64,000 nucleotides of DNA from Providencia hangzhouensis. GTDB lineage: Bacteria; Pseudomonadota; Gammaproteobacteria; Enterobacterales; Enterobacteriaceae. Position numbers and translations under genes: made by a program. How positions within the stretch are numbered: the stretch's first letter is position 1; every line of letters begins with the position of its first letter. The stretch covers positions 15,376 to 79,375 of the forward strand of contig NZ_CP135054.1 in assembly GCF_029193595.2 (NCBI RefSeq), in the 5' to 3' direction. Below are positions 36,197-44,427 of this stretch, in pieces. Under the pieces are notes generated by a model. The model ran no database searches and was not told the DNA's origin. It saw nothing but the letters and a program-made list of their open reading frames with translations.

Positions 36197-36535
36197 TCAT
36201 TGTTGCGCTAGCAATCCAGCACAACGCACACGCGAAATAATTTGCGCGTGAGATAACGTTGATACATCCCGAAACGTGAAATAGCGCCCGTCCACTTTGA
36301 CAAAAATGTCCGTCACGTTCCCCAAAAACATCTCTTGCAATTTAAAGGACTCCGTATTGTTATTGCCTTGCCAATCCAACGGGGGCATAACGGATAACGC
36401 ATCCATAAATTGCATTAAGGTGATTTCTGTCGGGGCAGTTTTAGCCGCTTGTTCACGTCCTATCCAATACATCAATTCCGCGCTTTGGGTTTCTTGGTAA
36501 CTGTCTGTTTCGTACTGCTCTAATGCGTGATACAT
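36197..36535 (-). CDS. Hypothetical leading-region protein
   Basis: I start it at ATG 36535 (MYHALEQYETDSYQ), behind AAAAGGAG. Twenty-nine extra in-frame codons upstream would cross the hairpins at 36569-36620 and are rejected. The 112-residue product is acidic in its first half and ends in a basic FRDVSTLSHAQIISRVRCAG. No family is recognised. Confidence 0.6.
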   Translation of the reverse strand: MYHALEQYETDSYQETQSAELMYWIGREQAAKTAPTEITLMQFMDALSVMPPLDWQGNNNTESFKLQEMFLGNVTDIFVKVDGRYFTFRDVSTLSHAQIISRVRCAGLLAQQ

Positions 36536-36568
36536 ACTCTTTCTCCTTTTATGATTTAGTAGTTGGCT

Positions 36569-36620
36569 CAATATCGAACAGGCTCGATATTGAATAGCGC
36601 GTTTAGATTTCGCGCTATTC
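36569..36620. repeat. Two adjacent perfect inverted repeats
   Basis: CAATATCGA/TCGATATTG (spacer 6) is followed at once by GAATAGCGCG/CGCGCTATTC (spacer 9), sharing one base. They sit between two leftward genes and could terminate or attenuate transcription, or fold on the transferred strand. No T-run follows, so a classic terminator is not supported. Confidence 0.7.
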
Positions 36621-36631
36621 AATAGGTCGCT

Positions 36632-36883
36632 TTAACGGTATTGGCGAACCTGTTTTTTAAACGTTTTAAGGTGGTTGGCGCTTTCAATTTCGCGGTAAGT
36701 TAAATCGGTGTTTTTTGTTCCATCGGTTAAGGCATAGTGGTAATTCATGTTCATTTTTTCCGCGAATTTCGTTTTTTTCAGAAAAGCGAAGAATTCAGCA
36801 ATGGAATTGAAGTGATAAACGTCATCCGCTTGCCCTGTCACATTTTTCTTATGGGTTTCTGCAATAAAAACTTGATAATTCAT
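36632..36883 (-). CDS. Hypothetical leading-region protein
   Basis: The 83-residue product (MNYQVFIAETHKKNVTGQAD...) is lysine-rich and probably alpha/beta. An AAAAGGAG sequence precedes the ATG. It is the first gene leftwards of the hairpin-rich segment at 36900-37340, hence possibly expressed from it. No family is recognised. Confidence 0.55.
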   Translation of the reverse strand: MNYQVFIAETHKKNVTGQADDVYHFNSIAEFFAFLKKTKFAEKMNMNYHYALTDGTKNTDLTYREIESANHLKTFKKQVRQYR

Positions 36884-36899
36884 GTTGATACTCCTTTTT

Positions 36900-37340
36900 T
36901 TGGCTTTTAACTCATCTTTCTGGAGGTTTTGGCGTGGCGGTGTTGACGTTCACCGATGGCCTCGTAGTTCTCTTTGAAAGTGTTAATTCATCTTACTGTC
37001 AGTTCAGTCGCGGCAAGGGCGATGAAGCCATCAAGGGAAAGGTTTTGCAGGGGCGCAACGCGGCGAAGCGAACCCTTGCAAGTTCTTGAGCTTGAGGGCG
37101 TAATCAATAGCCCTAGCGAATGGGCTGATAGTAAGAAAATAACCGTCGGGTGAGGAGGCAATCGGCCGACACGCAACGCGTGGCGTCTTTAACGGCCGTG
37201 CGAAGCACGAAATGCCGTGCCGTTAGGTTTCGCTTGCTATCCGAAGGACAGAGACGCTTGCGGCTCTGCGGAAACCCATTCGTAAAACGAATGGCGTTGG
37301 AGTGTAGGCGACAGCTCGAAGATATCGAGCTGCCGTAGGA
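36900..37340. other. GC-rich, hairpin-dense non-coding segment
   Basis: No convincing gene lies here. Several short perfect hairpins follow one another: CACGC/GCGTG, GTGC/GCAC within ACGGCCGTGCGAAGCACG, CAGAG/CTCTG, CATTCGT/ACGAATG and CAGCTCGA/TCGAGCTG. The segment is far GC-richer than its flanks and stands upstream of leftward leading genes. It may be a third single-strand promoter or priming site, though it shows no obvious identity with the other two. Confidence 0.5.
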
Positions 37341-37539
37341 ACCCATAAGGGGTTATTGTGTTTTTTTAATAACTAAATTTTATAAATTTTAATTTAAGCT
37401 TTTTGTTAAAAAGCATTATCTCATTGTTTTAAACTCTAAAAACCAACGATACGTCATCGTGCTCTCAGGAAAATCCCATTTTTTTTTAACAAACCCCAAG
37501 GCTTTTACACTCAAACACTCGCTGGTTATGCCTGTTTCA
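37341..37539. other. AT-rich gene-free stretch
   Basis: Low-complexity AT-rich DNA with no supported gene. I see only scattered short AT runs. Confidence 0.5.
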
Positions 37540-37589
37540 AGAGAAATAAAGGGCAGTTCGGGTTTACCCGAACTGCCCTTTATTTCTCT
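37540..37589. repeat. 24-bp perfect inverted repeat with 2-base spacer
   Basis: The left arm runs 37540-37563 (core GGGCAGTTCGGGT) and the right arm 37566-37589 (core ACCCGAACTGCCC), with no mismatch. It is symmetric, with A-rich and T-rich outer parts, so it could act as a bidirectional terminator. On the transferred single strand it would be a very stable hairpin. Confidence 0.85.
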
Positions 37590-37820
37590 CATTATTCAAC
37601 GGTTCCTCAAGGTCGATGACACTGTCCACAGTAGGCAATTTTAATCGCACACCATCCCACAGTGTACTGTTATCAACCATTTACCCACTAAAGTCATCAA
37701 TGACGCCCACTCGACCCGAAGCGATATACAGTAGAAAAAATGTTCCATTGTAATAACAATGAACACATTGTGTTTGTTTGCTTTTTAATTGCATCGTGAA
37801 CTCACTAACTGTCTTGCATC
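37590..37820. other. Gene-free stretch before the PsiA-linked gene
   Basis: No gene or clear RNA is visible. It separates the long hairpin from the end of the gene at 37821. Confidence 0.5.
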
Positions 37821-38087
37821 CTAAAATAGCTCAAGACACGTCGCTAAAAATGCGCCTTTAACGTCCTGACTGGAGGGGTAATAATAGGTTGCATACCCAT
37901 CTCTAGGCACCGCCTTGTAATATCCTACATTGATATCTTCACAAGCTAACCACGTTTCGCGGTCACTCTGTGAAATTTCATTCGCGGCAATTGCTGAGTT
38001 AATCACCGTTTCTTTTGAGTGCTCACCGCGCATCATTAACAACAAACTGTCTTCAGTTTCGAGTAAAACCACATTTGATTCGTTCAT
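37821..38087 (-). CDS. Hypothetical protein coupled to psiA
   Basis: The 88-residue product (MNESNVVLLETEDSLLLMMR...) starts at ATG 38087, 14 bases after the psiA stop, with AGGG upstream. A TTG two codons earlier is also possible. It is acidic. In F psiB precedes psiA, but this product follows psiA and does not look like PsiB (144 residues). Function unknown. Confidence 0.6.
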   Translation of the reverse strand: MNESNVVLLETEDSLLLMMRGEHSKETVINSAIAANEISQSDRETWLACEDINVGYYKAVPRDGYATYYYPSSQDVKGAFLATCLELF

Positions 38088-38100
38088 CGTCAACGCCCTT

Positions 38101-38823
38101 TTAACCGATTAATTTATTGGGAATGGCATAATTATCCAGTAATTGCTCACCGTATGATCGGGTATCGATATCCTCATTGAAATCCAAGAGAGCCGACCAA
38201 AACGGGGCAAAATCAAGGTATTTTCGCAAGTTTAAATTGTTAAATCTCGACGTCCAGTTCACAAGCAATTCAATCAAATCATACTCTTCAATCCCATCAT
38301 GATTAAACCGGTTGTACCACGATTTAAACTCACTGGGGGTAATAAAGGCTAACTCAATTTCGGCTTGGGCTAATCGGTTTTGATACTGTTGCTGCGCTTT
38401 AATTTGGGCTTTTTGTCGTGCTCGGCTCACAACATGCACGTGAGACTGAATTTTTCGTTCCTGCCGTTCACGGTCACGGTAATCCAGTTCAGGAAAAAAA
38501 TCACGCACATGATGATCACACAACGGCAACGGACAAAGATAACCACGGGAGTGAATAAACGTATCAAGGGCGGCAAGATAGCGATTTTTTGATGGCATTT
38601 CACGTTTATCGTCAAAAGATAACACTAACGTAAAGTGCAAATCTTTTGCGGTTATTGCCCCTTTATTCCCCGTAAAAAATCGAATTAACGCACACGCATA
38701 GGGATAGCGTTTTTGGTATTGCCCTTTTTGCATTTTATCTTCGACAAAGAGAATAGCTTTTGCGGCAGCATATTGACGGTCATTAAAAGGCACAAGGGCT
38801 AAATGGTTTGGAATAGTTGTCAT
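38101..38823 (-). CDS. psiA: PsiA plasmid SOS-inhibition locus protein
   Basis: The 240-residue product (F PsiA: about 240) has N-terminal LALVPFNDRQYAAAKAILFV and the conserved C-terminal block LAQAEIELAFITPSEFKSWY followed by NWTSRFN, which match PsiA. PsiA is encoded next to PsiB, the protein that keeps RecA from triggering SOS during entry. PsiA's own role is unclear. No psiB is recognisable upstream or downstream. It is 42 bases behind the ParB-like gene. Confidence 0.82.
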   Translation of the reverse strand: MTTIPNHLALVPFNDRQYAAAKAILFVEDKMQKGQYQKRYPYACALIRFFTGNKGAITAKDLHFTLVLSFDDKREMPSKNRYLAALDTFIHSRGYLCPLPLCDHHVRDFFPELDYRDRERQERKIQSHVHVVSRARQKAQIKAQQQYQNRLAQAEIELAFITPSEFKSWYNRFNHDGIEEYDLIELLVNWTSRFNNLNLRKYLDFAPFWSALLDFNEDIDTRSYGEQLLDNYAIPNKLIG

Positions 38824-38864
38824 GATTATTCACACTGCCCTTTCGGGCAGTGTCTCCATATTGA

Positions 38865-40865
38865 TTATTGCGCGTTATCGGTGTGGTGAGTGTCAGCATT
38901 TACATCGAGAAAACAGCTCGGCAACCAATGGGTATCTTTAAGGGTATTTTCAGCCAACTCCGCAGCATCCCCTTTTTTCATTTTGACGGCTTCAAGGGCT
39001 TTATCTGATGCGCCTGCCTCGGCTAAACAATCGCTGATTTGGTCTTTACTGATACGCCCAAAGAAGTTGGTTTTGGTTGGCTGCCACCACTGGCGAAAAT
39101 CAAAGGCAATCGCCTGTTCAATTGGACGCAAGGCTTTAGCTAACGTGTTATCGTGCGGAGTATGATGGTTCACTTCACTCAACGTTTGCGCGGAACAAAA
39201 CGCCAGTAATGCGACTAAATCCGCTTGCTCCCACGTCAATAACCATGAGAAGTCGGCTTGCCATGCGTCAGGGAGACGCGCTGACCATGACTCAAATTGC
39301 GTATTGAGTAATTGCAATGCTTCACTGTCTTGGGCGGTCGGGGCATTTTTGAGTAACTCGTCCTGAGAAAGCGAAAATTTAATGTTAAATGCGGTTTTGG
39401 TATACGGTGAACCAAATACCTGAATACACGCATCATGAACCAAAATCGCCAGTGCCACGTTTGGATGTTGTGTTAATGCCGCTTGAACGGCTAACGTGCG
39501 CTCAGAAGAGAGACTTTTGCACAACGCTGCGCTGTAAGTAGAAACCGTCTCAACTTGAGTCGTAGATTGCTCACTCACACTTTCAGTTTCGCTTTTTGCT
39601 TCACTGCACTGTGACTCTTGCTGTGCTAAGTCAATGACGCCGCGGATGACACACGGTTCTCCATCACGGTCAAGGTAGACAACAACGCCTTTTGTTGCTT
39701 TTCTATCGGCTGTCCACGCTTGATTTTGGGTACGAGCTTTAATGTCTTCGATTTGCTTTTCGCAATCAGCCACGACTTGGCAAAGGTCAGCTTGTTCATT
39801 TTCGTCATCGGTTTCCCATGATTGCTGACGTAAATCAGTTTCACGAGTACGCAATTCAGCCAGTAAATCCGCAAATTCAGGGGGAATGACCGCCTCGGGC
39901 GCATGACTGAGAGACAAGGTTTCTGCGTCATTACCATAAAAGCTCGGACGCTCTAAACGTGCAGTACCGAACTGCCAACCCTCAAACTCGGCTAATAGTT
40001 CCGCACAAACAGTGAGTTTATCGAGTGCTAATTTTTCTAATAGTGGGGCATTTTCAATGAAGCCGGCTTCGGTAAAGAGGTCAATTTCAAGGGTTCCCCC
40101 TGCTTGCTCGTAAGCGTCCAACCCAACAAAATTCACCAGTCGGTTATTTTCGACGGGGGTTTTGGTTTCTTCAACCGCTTCACGCAAGTAGCATGGCTCT
40201 TTTTTCCACCCAATGGCATTGTTCCATACCATGACTTGACGGTCGTGGTCAGGTGTTCCGGCTAACGCTTGCAGTTGGTCAAGGGTAATATTGTCGGCAT
40301 CCAACTCCGCTAACAGCTCGGGAGCCATGTTTGCTAAACGCAGACATTTTTTCACGTGGTGAGTGCTGAACCCTAATAAGTCACCGATTTCAGCCGCATT
40401 TTTGCCTGTTTTTTGTAGCTCGATAAACGCATGAAGTTGGTCGGCTGGATGCATGGCTTCACGTTGGCTGTTCTCCGTCAGGGAAATAATCAGCGCATCA
40501 GACTCCGAAACCATTTTAACAGGAACCGGAAAACTTGACGCTAAATGCCCTTTTGTCACCAATTGTTGTAACGCCAGTAAACGACGTTGACCCGCAGCAA
40601 CCCCGTAGACGTCATTGTCCATCGGGTAAACCACCAAGTTTTGTAACACCCCGACCGCTTGAATACTGTCTGCCAGTTCGGACAAGGCTTTTTCATCCAT
40701 TGGACGTTTACGCACATTGAGTTCACTCTGTACCAATGCCGATAACGGCAATACGTGCGCTTCCATGTTGTCCAATGCCTGATAAATCGCGTCGGCCTGA
40801 GCCGATTTTGTGCCTTTTTTTGCTTTACGTTGTTTTGGGTTAATGATAGTTTCTAATGTAGACAT
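38865..40865 (-). CDS. Large ParB/Spo0J-like leading-region protein
   Basis: The 666-residue product has an N-terminal ParB nuclease-like domain (PLSALVQSELNVRKRPMDEK..., GVAAGQRRLLALQQL, SLTENSQREAMHPADQLHAF) and a KorB-like helix-turn-helix (TGKNAAEIGDLLGFSTHHVK), followed by a long variable C-terminal half. F and many other plasmids carry such a protein just upstream of psiB/psiA. It is not the plasmid's partition ParB, which is encoded elsewhere. ATG 40865 follows AGGTGA. A GTG three codons upstream is less likely. Confidence 0.85.
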   Translation of the reverse strand: MSTLETIINPKQRKAKKGTKSAQADAIYQALDNMEAHVLPLSALVQSELNVRKRPMDEKALSELADSIQAVGVLQNLVVYPMDNDVYGVAAGQRRLLALQQLVTKGHLASSFPVPVKMVSESDALIISLTENSQREAMHPADQLHAFIELQKTGKNAAEIGDLLGFSTHHVKKCLRLANMAPELLAELDADNITLDQLQALAGTPDHDRQVMVWNNAIGWKKEPCYLREAVEETKTPVENNRLVNFVGLDAYEQAGGTLEIDLFTEAGFIENAPLLEKLALDKLTVCAELLAEFEGWQFGTARLERPSFYGNDAETLSLSHAPEAVIPPEFADLLAELRTRETDLRQQSWETDDENEQADLCQVVADCEKQIEDIKARTQNQAWTADRKATKGVVVYLDRDGEPCVIRGVIDLAQQESQCSEAKSETESVSEQSTTQVETVSTYSAALCKSLSSERTLAVQAALTQHPNVALAILVHDACIQVFGSPYTKTAFNIKFSLSQDELLKNAPTAQDSEALQLLNTQFESWSARLPDAWQADFSWLLTWEQADLVALLAFCSAQTLSEVNHHTPHDNTLAKALRPIEQAIAFDFRQWWQPTKTNFFGRISKDQISDCLAEAGASDKALEAVKMKKGDAAELAENTLKDTHWLPSCFLDVNADTHHTDNAQ

Positions 40866-40927
40866 ATTAATCACCTATGTAGTTTATTGTGTCTAAGCTA
40901 AGGGAGGCTCAACAACTCCCTTAGCAC

Positions 40928-41218
40928 CTAAGATGCCTGAATCAATTCAGGACGCAGATAGAACATGTTGTTTAAATTGTCACTAAATCCAATCGGATAG
41001 CCGTCTTTCATAAAAATACTGTTGGAATCGAACGCATCACTGTGCAGCGTGATTTCTTCGTCGTATAACTCCGGTGAAATACCCCCCTCGAATAACTCCA
41101 ATAACCGTGTTAATGGCGCAATGTAATGCAATAAATCCGCTTTCTGGTCATGCGTCAGTAGGTCTTTCCCCCTTCTTTCGTTAGATTCTGGAGCTGCAAG
41201 ATTTTGATGTGATGACAT
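40928..41218 (-). CDS. Hypothetical protein sharing the ArdB leader
   Basis: ATG 41218 lies seven bases behind AAAGGAGG. The first 17 residues (MSSHQNLAAPESNERRGKD) are nearly identical to those of the ArdB-type protein at 34059. The remaining 80 (HDQKADLLHYIAPLTRLLELFEG...) are unrelated and acidic. The similarity continues upstream through the ribosome binding site into the long non-coding repeat, so promoter, leader and first codons were copied together and joined to a different gene. Function unknown. An anti-defence role is possible from position. Confidence 0.65.
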   Translation of the reverse strand: MSSHQNLAAPESNERRGKDLLTHDQKADLLHYIAPLTRLLELFEGGISPELYDEEITLHSDAFDSNSIFMKDGYPIGFSDNLNNMFYLRPELIQAS

Positions 41219-41790
41219 TTTTGAATCCTCCTTTGTATTAATGATTTCTTTCGTCGAGTTCCTCCGCTGCAAAGGCCGTACATAGCCGAGACGAGGAAGC
41301 AAGCAAGGGCGGAGACAAAATTGTTGGAAAGCGCAGCGACAAGAATTTTGGTGGAGTGCACTTTACGCTTGCTGTATGACGAGATGAGGCTATGTTTTAG
41401 GCCAAGCGGAGGGGCTCGATGAAAGATTAATCACACAGGTGATGAAAATGGCAGCACCCGACTTGCAGCGAGAGAAGCGAACGGCAAGTCGCCATTAACG
41501 CTTAGCGCAGCTAAGCAGTGAACCAGGGGCGGTCCCGCAGGGAGCTGCACCCCTGCCCTTTGCGCCACGTTGAAAACGGTAAAAGGCGCAGTGGTTGACC
41601 TTTCAAGCCGGTTGTCCCCATTTTCCACATTTGGCGAGCCAGTGAGCGCGCCCCAAACAGGCGCGAGAACGGGAGTGTACGGGGAACCTGCGCCAACTGT
41701 GTGTAAATGGGGTCAATCCGGCGTTCGGCTTAAGCCTGGCTCAATGCCAGCATGAAGCCGTTGCCCCGAAACGCAAAAAAAGCGTATCCA
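41219..41790 (-). promoter_or_regulatory. Candidate single-strand promoter (Frpo-like), copy 2
   Basis: This copy is collinear with the segment upstream of ardB but carries about 150 extra bases near its right end (ACCTTTCAAGCCGG to GGCGTTCGGCTTAA) before the shared GCCTGGCTC-ATGCCAG hairpin. It has no supported gene. It precedes the gene whose first codons also match ardB. The remaining 41791-41891 up to umuC is AT-rich without features. Confidence 0.55.
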
Positions 41791-41891
41791 CAAAATCAGT
41801 GGATAACTTGAAATAGCCCTGTTAATAACAAGGTTAATAGCCTGATTAATGAATGAATATCAACACTGCTCAAAAAAACATCACCCAATGA

Positions 41892-43160
41892 TTAGCATTT
41901 TACGATAGGAATATCCGAGAATTGCGTTGTCCATCGGGGCGAGAGAAATTGCTGCTTCATTTTCCATAAAGCCGATTGCGATTGAACCCCCTGACCTGCA
42001 AACCAGATAGCGCCTTTTCCGCGATTAATCTGGTCAATCGTCTGCATCAGTTCACCACTTTTGCGAAAAGCATGGCCACTTTCAAACAAATTCAGCTGCA
42101 CTTGCCCTGAAGGGGAAAATTCACTGAGTAATATGCCACTTTTGCTGTATTTCACATTCGGAAGCCAAAGTCGGTCAAATAACCCCACAGCCGCCTGAAG
42201 AATCTCGCGTGTATCTTGGGTCGGATAAATGAGAGCTTGGGTTTCTTGACGATAATAGTGCGGCTCATGATGGGAAAAATGGCTACTCTGCACCCACAAG
42301 GTCACTAATCGACAATACTGTTTTTCTTCCCGCAGTTTTTCTGCTGCACGTTCAGCAAAGGCACATACCGATTGGCGAACCAATTCGTAGTCCATGACTT
42401 TATGGCCAAAAGAGCGAGAGCAAATAATTTGTTGCTTGGCGGGCGCGACTTCTTCAAGTTCCAGACAGGATTCACCATTCAACTCTCGCACGGTTCGTTC
42501 TAATACCACGGAGTACATTTGGCGCGCCTGGGTCGTTGACAACCGACTTAAATCCAAGGCAGTTTCAATTCCGCTTTGATTCAGGCGTTTTGCCAGTTTA
42601 CGCCCTATTCCCCAAACGTCCCCAACGGGCACGAGGGCCATAAGTTTCTTCTGACGACTGGGCGAACTTAAATCGACGACACCACCTGTTTTCTTCCACG
42701 TTTTGGCGGCATGATTCGCCAACTTAGCTAGCGTTTTGGTACTGGAAATCCCCACCCCCACAGGCAAATGCGCACACTGGAATACATCCTCTTTTAATTT
42801 ATGGCCAAGTTCATGCCAGGAATACAATGAATCCATACCTGTCAGGTTACAAAAACATTCATCAATACTGTAAACCTCAATTTGAGGCACAATTTGAGCA
42901 ACCACCGCCATAAATCGATTACTAAAATCGGCATACAAGGGATAATTTGAAGAAAAAACAGTGACTTGTTTTTGCTTGATTATCTGCTTAATTTCAAAAT
43001 AAGGGGCTCCCATACGGATATAAGGTTTAGCCGCCGCCGAACGCGCAATCACACAGCCATCATTATTCGAAAGGCAAACAATCGGCTTTCCTTTTAAATC
43101 AGGCCTAAAGACAGATTCACAGGAGGTGTACATGGAATTGACATCGATAAGCGCAAACAT
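41892..43160 (-). CDS. umuC: UmuC-type Y-family DNA polymerase
   Basis: The product is the catalytic subunit of a translesion polymerase V (ImpB/MucB/RumB family). It begins [20 protein letters not shown], with catalytic acidic residues in ALIDVN and YSIDE and the [11 protein letters not shown] loop. The length (422) is normal. GTG three codons upstream overlaps the umuD stop, but ATG 43160 behind GGTGA matches the family start. It forms an operon with umuD under a LexA box. Confidence 0.95.
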   Translation of the reverse strand: MFALIDVNSMYTSCESVFRPDLKGKPIVCLSNNDGCVIARSAAAKPYIRMGAPYFEIKQIIKQKQVTVFSSNYPLYADFSNRFMAVVAQIVPQIEVYSIDECFCNLTGMDSLYSWHELGHKLKEDVFQCAHLPVGVGISSTKTLAKLANHAAKTWKKTGGVVDLSSPSRQKKLMALVPVGDVWGIGRKLAKRLNQSGIETALDLSRLSTTQARQMYSVVLERTVRELNGESCLELEEVAPAKQQIICSRSFGHKVMDYELVRQSVCAFAERAAEKLREEKQYCRLVTLWVQSSHFSHHEPHYYRQETQALIYPTQDTREILQAAVGLFDRLWLPNVKYSKSGILLSEFSPSGQVQLNLFESGHAFRKSGELMQTIDQINRGKGAIWFAGQGVQSQSALWKMKQQFLSPRWTTQFSDIPIVKC

Positions 43161-43165
43161 ACTTT

Positions 43166-43549
43166 TCACCGACAGGTATGCACGGCATAACGAACGACAC
43201 CGAAGATTTGCACGTCTGTATCGTCATTGATTGGGATAGCGGGAAATTGACTGTTAGCAGGAATAAGGGCTTTAGTCGGTGTGATTTGCAGGTACTTGCA
43301 GGTGAATTCGCCATCGTATTCAGCAACGACAATTTCCCCATGACGGGCAGTAAGGTGACTTTCGACTACCAATAAGTCACCGTCAAAAATCCCCGCATCC
43401 TTCATCGAATCCCCTGAAGCTCGAAGAAAATAAGTACTTTCAGGATATCGAATTAATTCAGCATCGAGGGATAGCCTGCGCTCAATGTGATCTTGAGCGG
43501 GACTGGGAAAACCACAGGCAACTAGACTTTCGAAAATAGGAATTTGCAT
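43166..43549 (-). CDS. umuD: UmuD-type SOS protease/polymerase subunit
   Basis: The 127-residue S24-family protein has the self-cleavage site ACGF (C12-G13), nucleophile Ser in RASGDSM (about 48) and Lys in EFTCKYLQ (about 85). RecA filaments trigger its cleavage, and the shortened form joins UmuC. A near-perfect LexA box lies directly upstream. It is coupled to umuC. Confidence 0.94.
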   Translation of the reverse strand: MQIPIFESLVACGFPSPAQDHIERRLSLDAELIRYPESTYFLRASGDSMKDAGIFDGDLLVVESHLTARHGEIVVAEYDGEFTCKYLQITPTKALIPANSQFPAIPINDDTDVQIFGVVRYAVHTCR

Positions 43550-43560
43550 AGGGCACCAAC

Positions 43561-43578
43561 ACTGTATAAATACACAGT
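43561..43578 (-). promoter_or_regulatory. LexA (SOS) box of umuDC
   Basis: ACTGTATAAATACACAGT contains CTGT-N8-ACAG, the LexA consensus, 11 bases before the umuD start codon. The operon should be induced by DNA damage and possibly by the single strand arriving in conjugation. Confidence 0.9.
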
Positions 43579-43638
43579 GTGAGTATACTTTACTCCATTT
43601 TAAAAAACAAACATGTGAATTTATAATTCACATCTACT

Positions 43639-43654
43639 ATTTCGCATGCGAAAT
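43639..43654. repeat. 16-bp palindrome, copy 1 (candidate parS/operator)
   Basis: The perfect palindrome ATTTCGCATGCGAAAT lies just past the end of the last gene of the partition operon. Three identical copies lie within the next 3 kb. Confidence 0.8.
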
Positions 43655-43660
43655 GGTTTT

Positions 43661-43990
43661 CTAATTCCTTCTATACAAACGTAATACATCAGATGTTAAT
43701 TTATAATGCTGCTTACCCCACCGTCCAAAAATGTTCTCCTCAATATAATCTCGGTTATTTTTGTCACCTTGATCTCTATAGTAGTATATTAAAATGATTC
43801 CTTTATCTTTTAGATAGTTTGCAACTTGAGTTATATTTGTCCTTACATAACCAGTATTTGATTGGAACAAATCAAGATCAATACCATCGAATCCGTTATC
43901 AAAAGCATCAAGTAAATATGCTAGCAAGGATGATGATATTGAACGACGTCCTGAAGATGTAATTATTTTTTCTAGTCCCGAAAAAGTCAT
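43661..43990 (-). CDS. Unknown fourth gene of the partition operon
   Basis: The 109-residue product (MTFSGLEKIITSSGRRSISSSL...) contains a stretch TNITQVANYLKDKGIILIYY that looks like a winged-helix or helix-turn-helix segment. Its start overlaps the preceding stop by four bases, so it is cotranslated with the upstream gene and is probably part of the same partition operon. No family recognised. Confidence 0.6.
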   Translation of the reverse strand: MTFSGLEKIITSSGRRSISSSLLAYLLDAFDNGFDGIDLDLFQSNTGYVRTNITQVANYLKDKGIILIYYYRDQGDKNNRDYIEENIFGRWGKQHYKLTSDVLRLYRRN

Positions 43991-44427
43991 TTTCTTTTTT
44001 TATGCCTTCTAAAATTTGCATCTTCCTCTATGGCTGCAGTAATCCAGCCTGCTGCAATATCTTTATTTATATGTTTAGGTAGATAACTTAACATCTCAGC
44101 TATACTATTTTTCTTATATAACCGTTGCAATAGCGATGCCATTCCGCACCATTCTACATGTGTGCTTGGTTTCCATTCATTAGCAAATAATAATAGAAGA
44201 GCGCTTTGTGCAGCCCAAAGTGGCGTGTTTGTCGGTGTTGTTTTTGTCCATTGGATTAATGCAGAACCTGGAATTGATTTAGACCTTTCAGTAAGACCGA
44301 GCTCAATTGCTGTTTGACATAATATTTTTGATTTTTCTGTTGCTGTACCAGATAGTTGCAATAACCATGTTTTAATAATCTGGCCACGAAACTCTGTGGC
44401 CATAGTTGAAAATGGCGTACCTATCAT
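43987..44427 (-). CDS. Unknown third gene of the partition operon
   Basis: The 146-residue product (starting MIGTPFSTMATEFRGQIIKT) is predicted mainly helical and ends RRHKKRK. ATG overlaps the parB stop as ATGA. It may be a partition accessory protein. No family recognised. A second methionine at residue 9 is a possible start. Confidence 0.6.
   Translation of the reverse strand: MIGTPFSTMATEFRGQIIKTWLLQLSGTATEKSKILCQTAIELGLTERSKSIPGSALIQWTKTTPTNTPLWAAQSALLLLFANEWKPSTHVEWCGMASLLQRLYKKNSIAEMLSYLPKHINKDIAAGWITAAIEEDANFRRHKKRK

Noticed and set aside
38865..40865. Large ParB-like protein as the partition protein of the plasmid
   Set aside because: It lacks a ParA partner and nearby sites and sits at the position of the leading-region ParB-like gene of F. 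A true ParA/ParB pair lies at 44424-46303.
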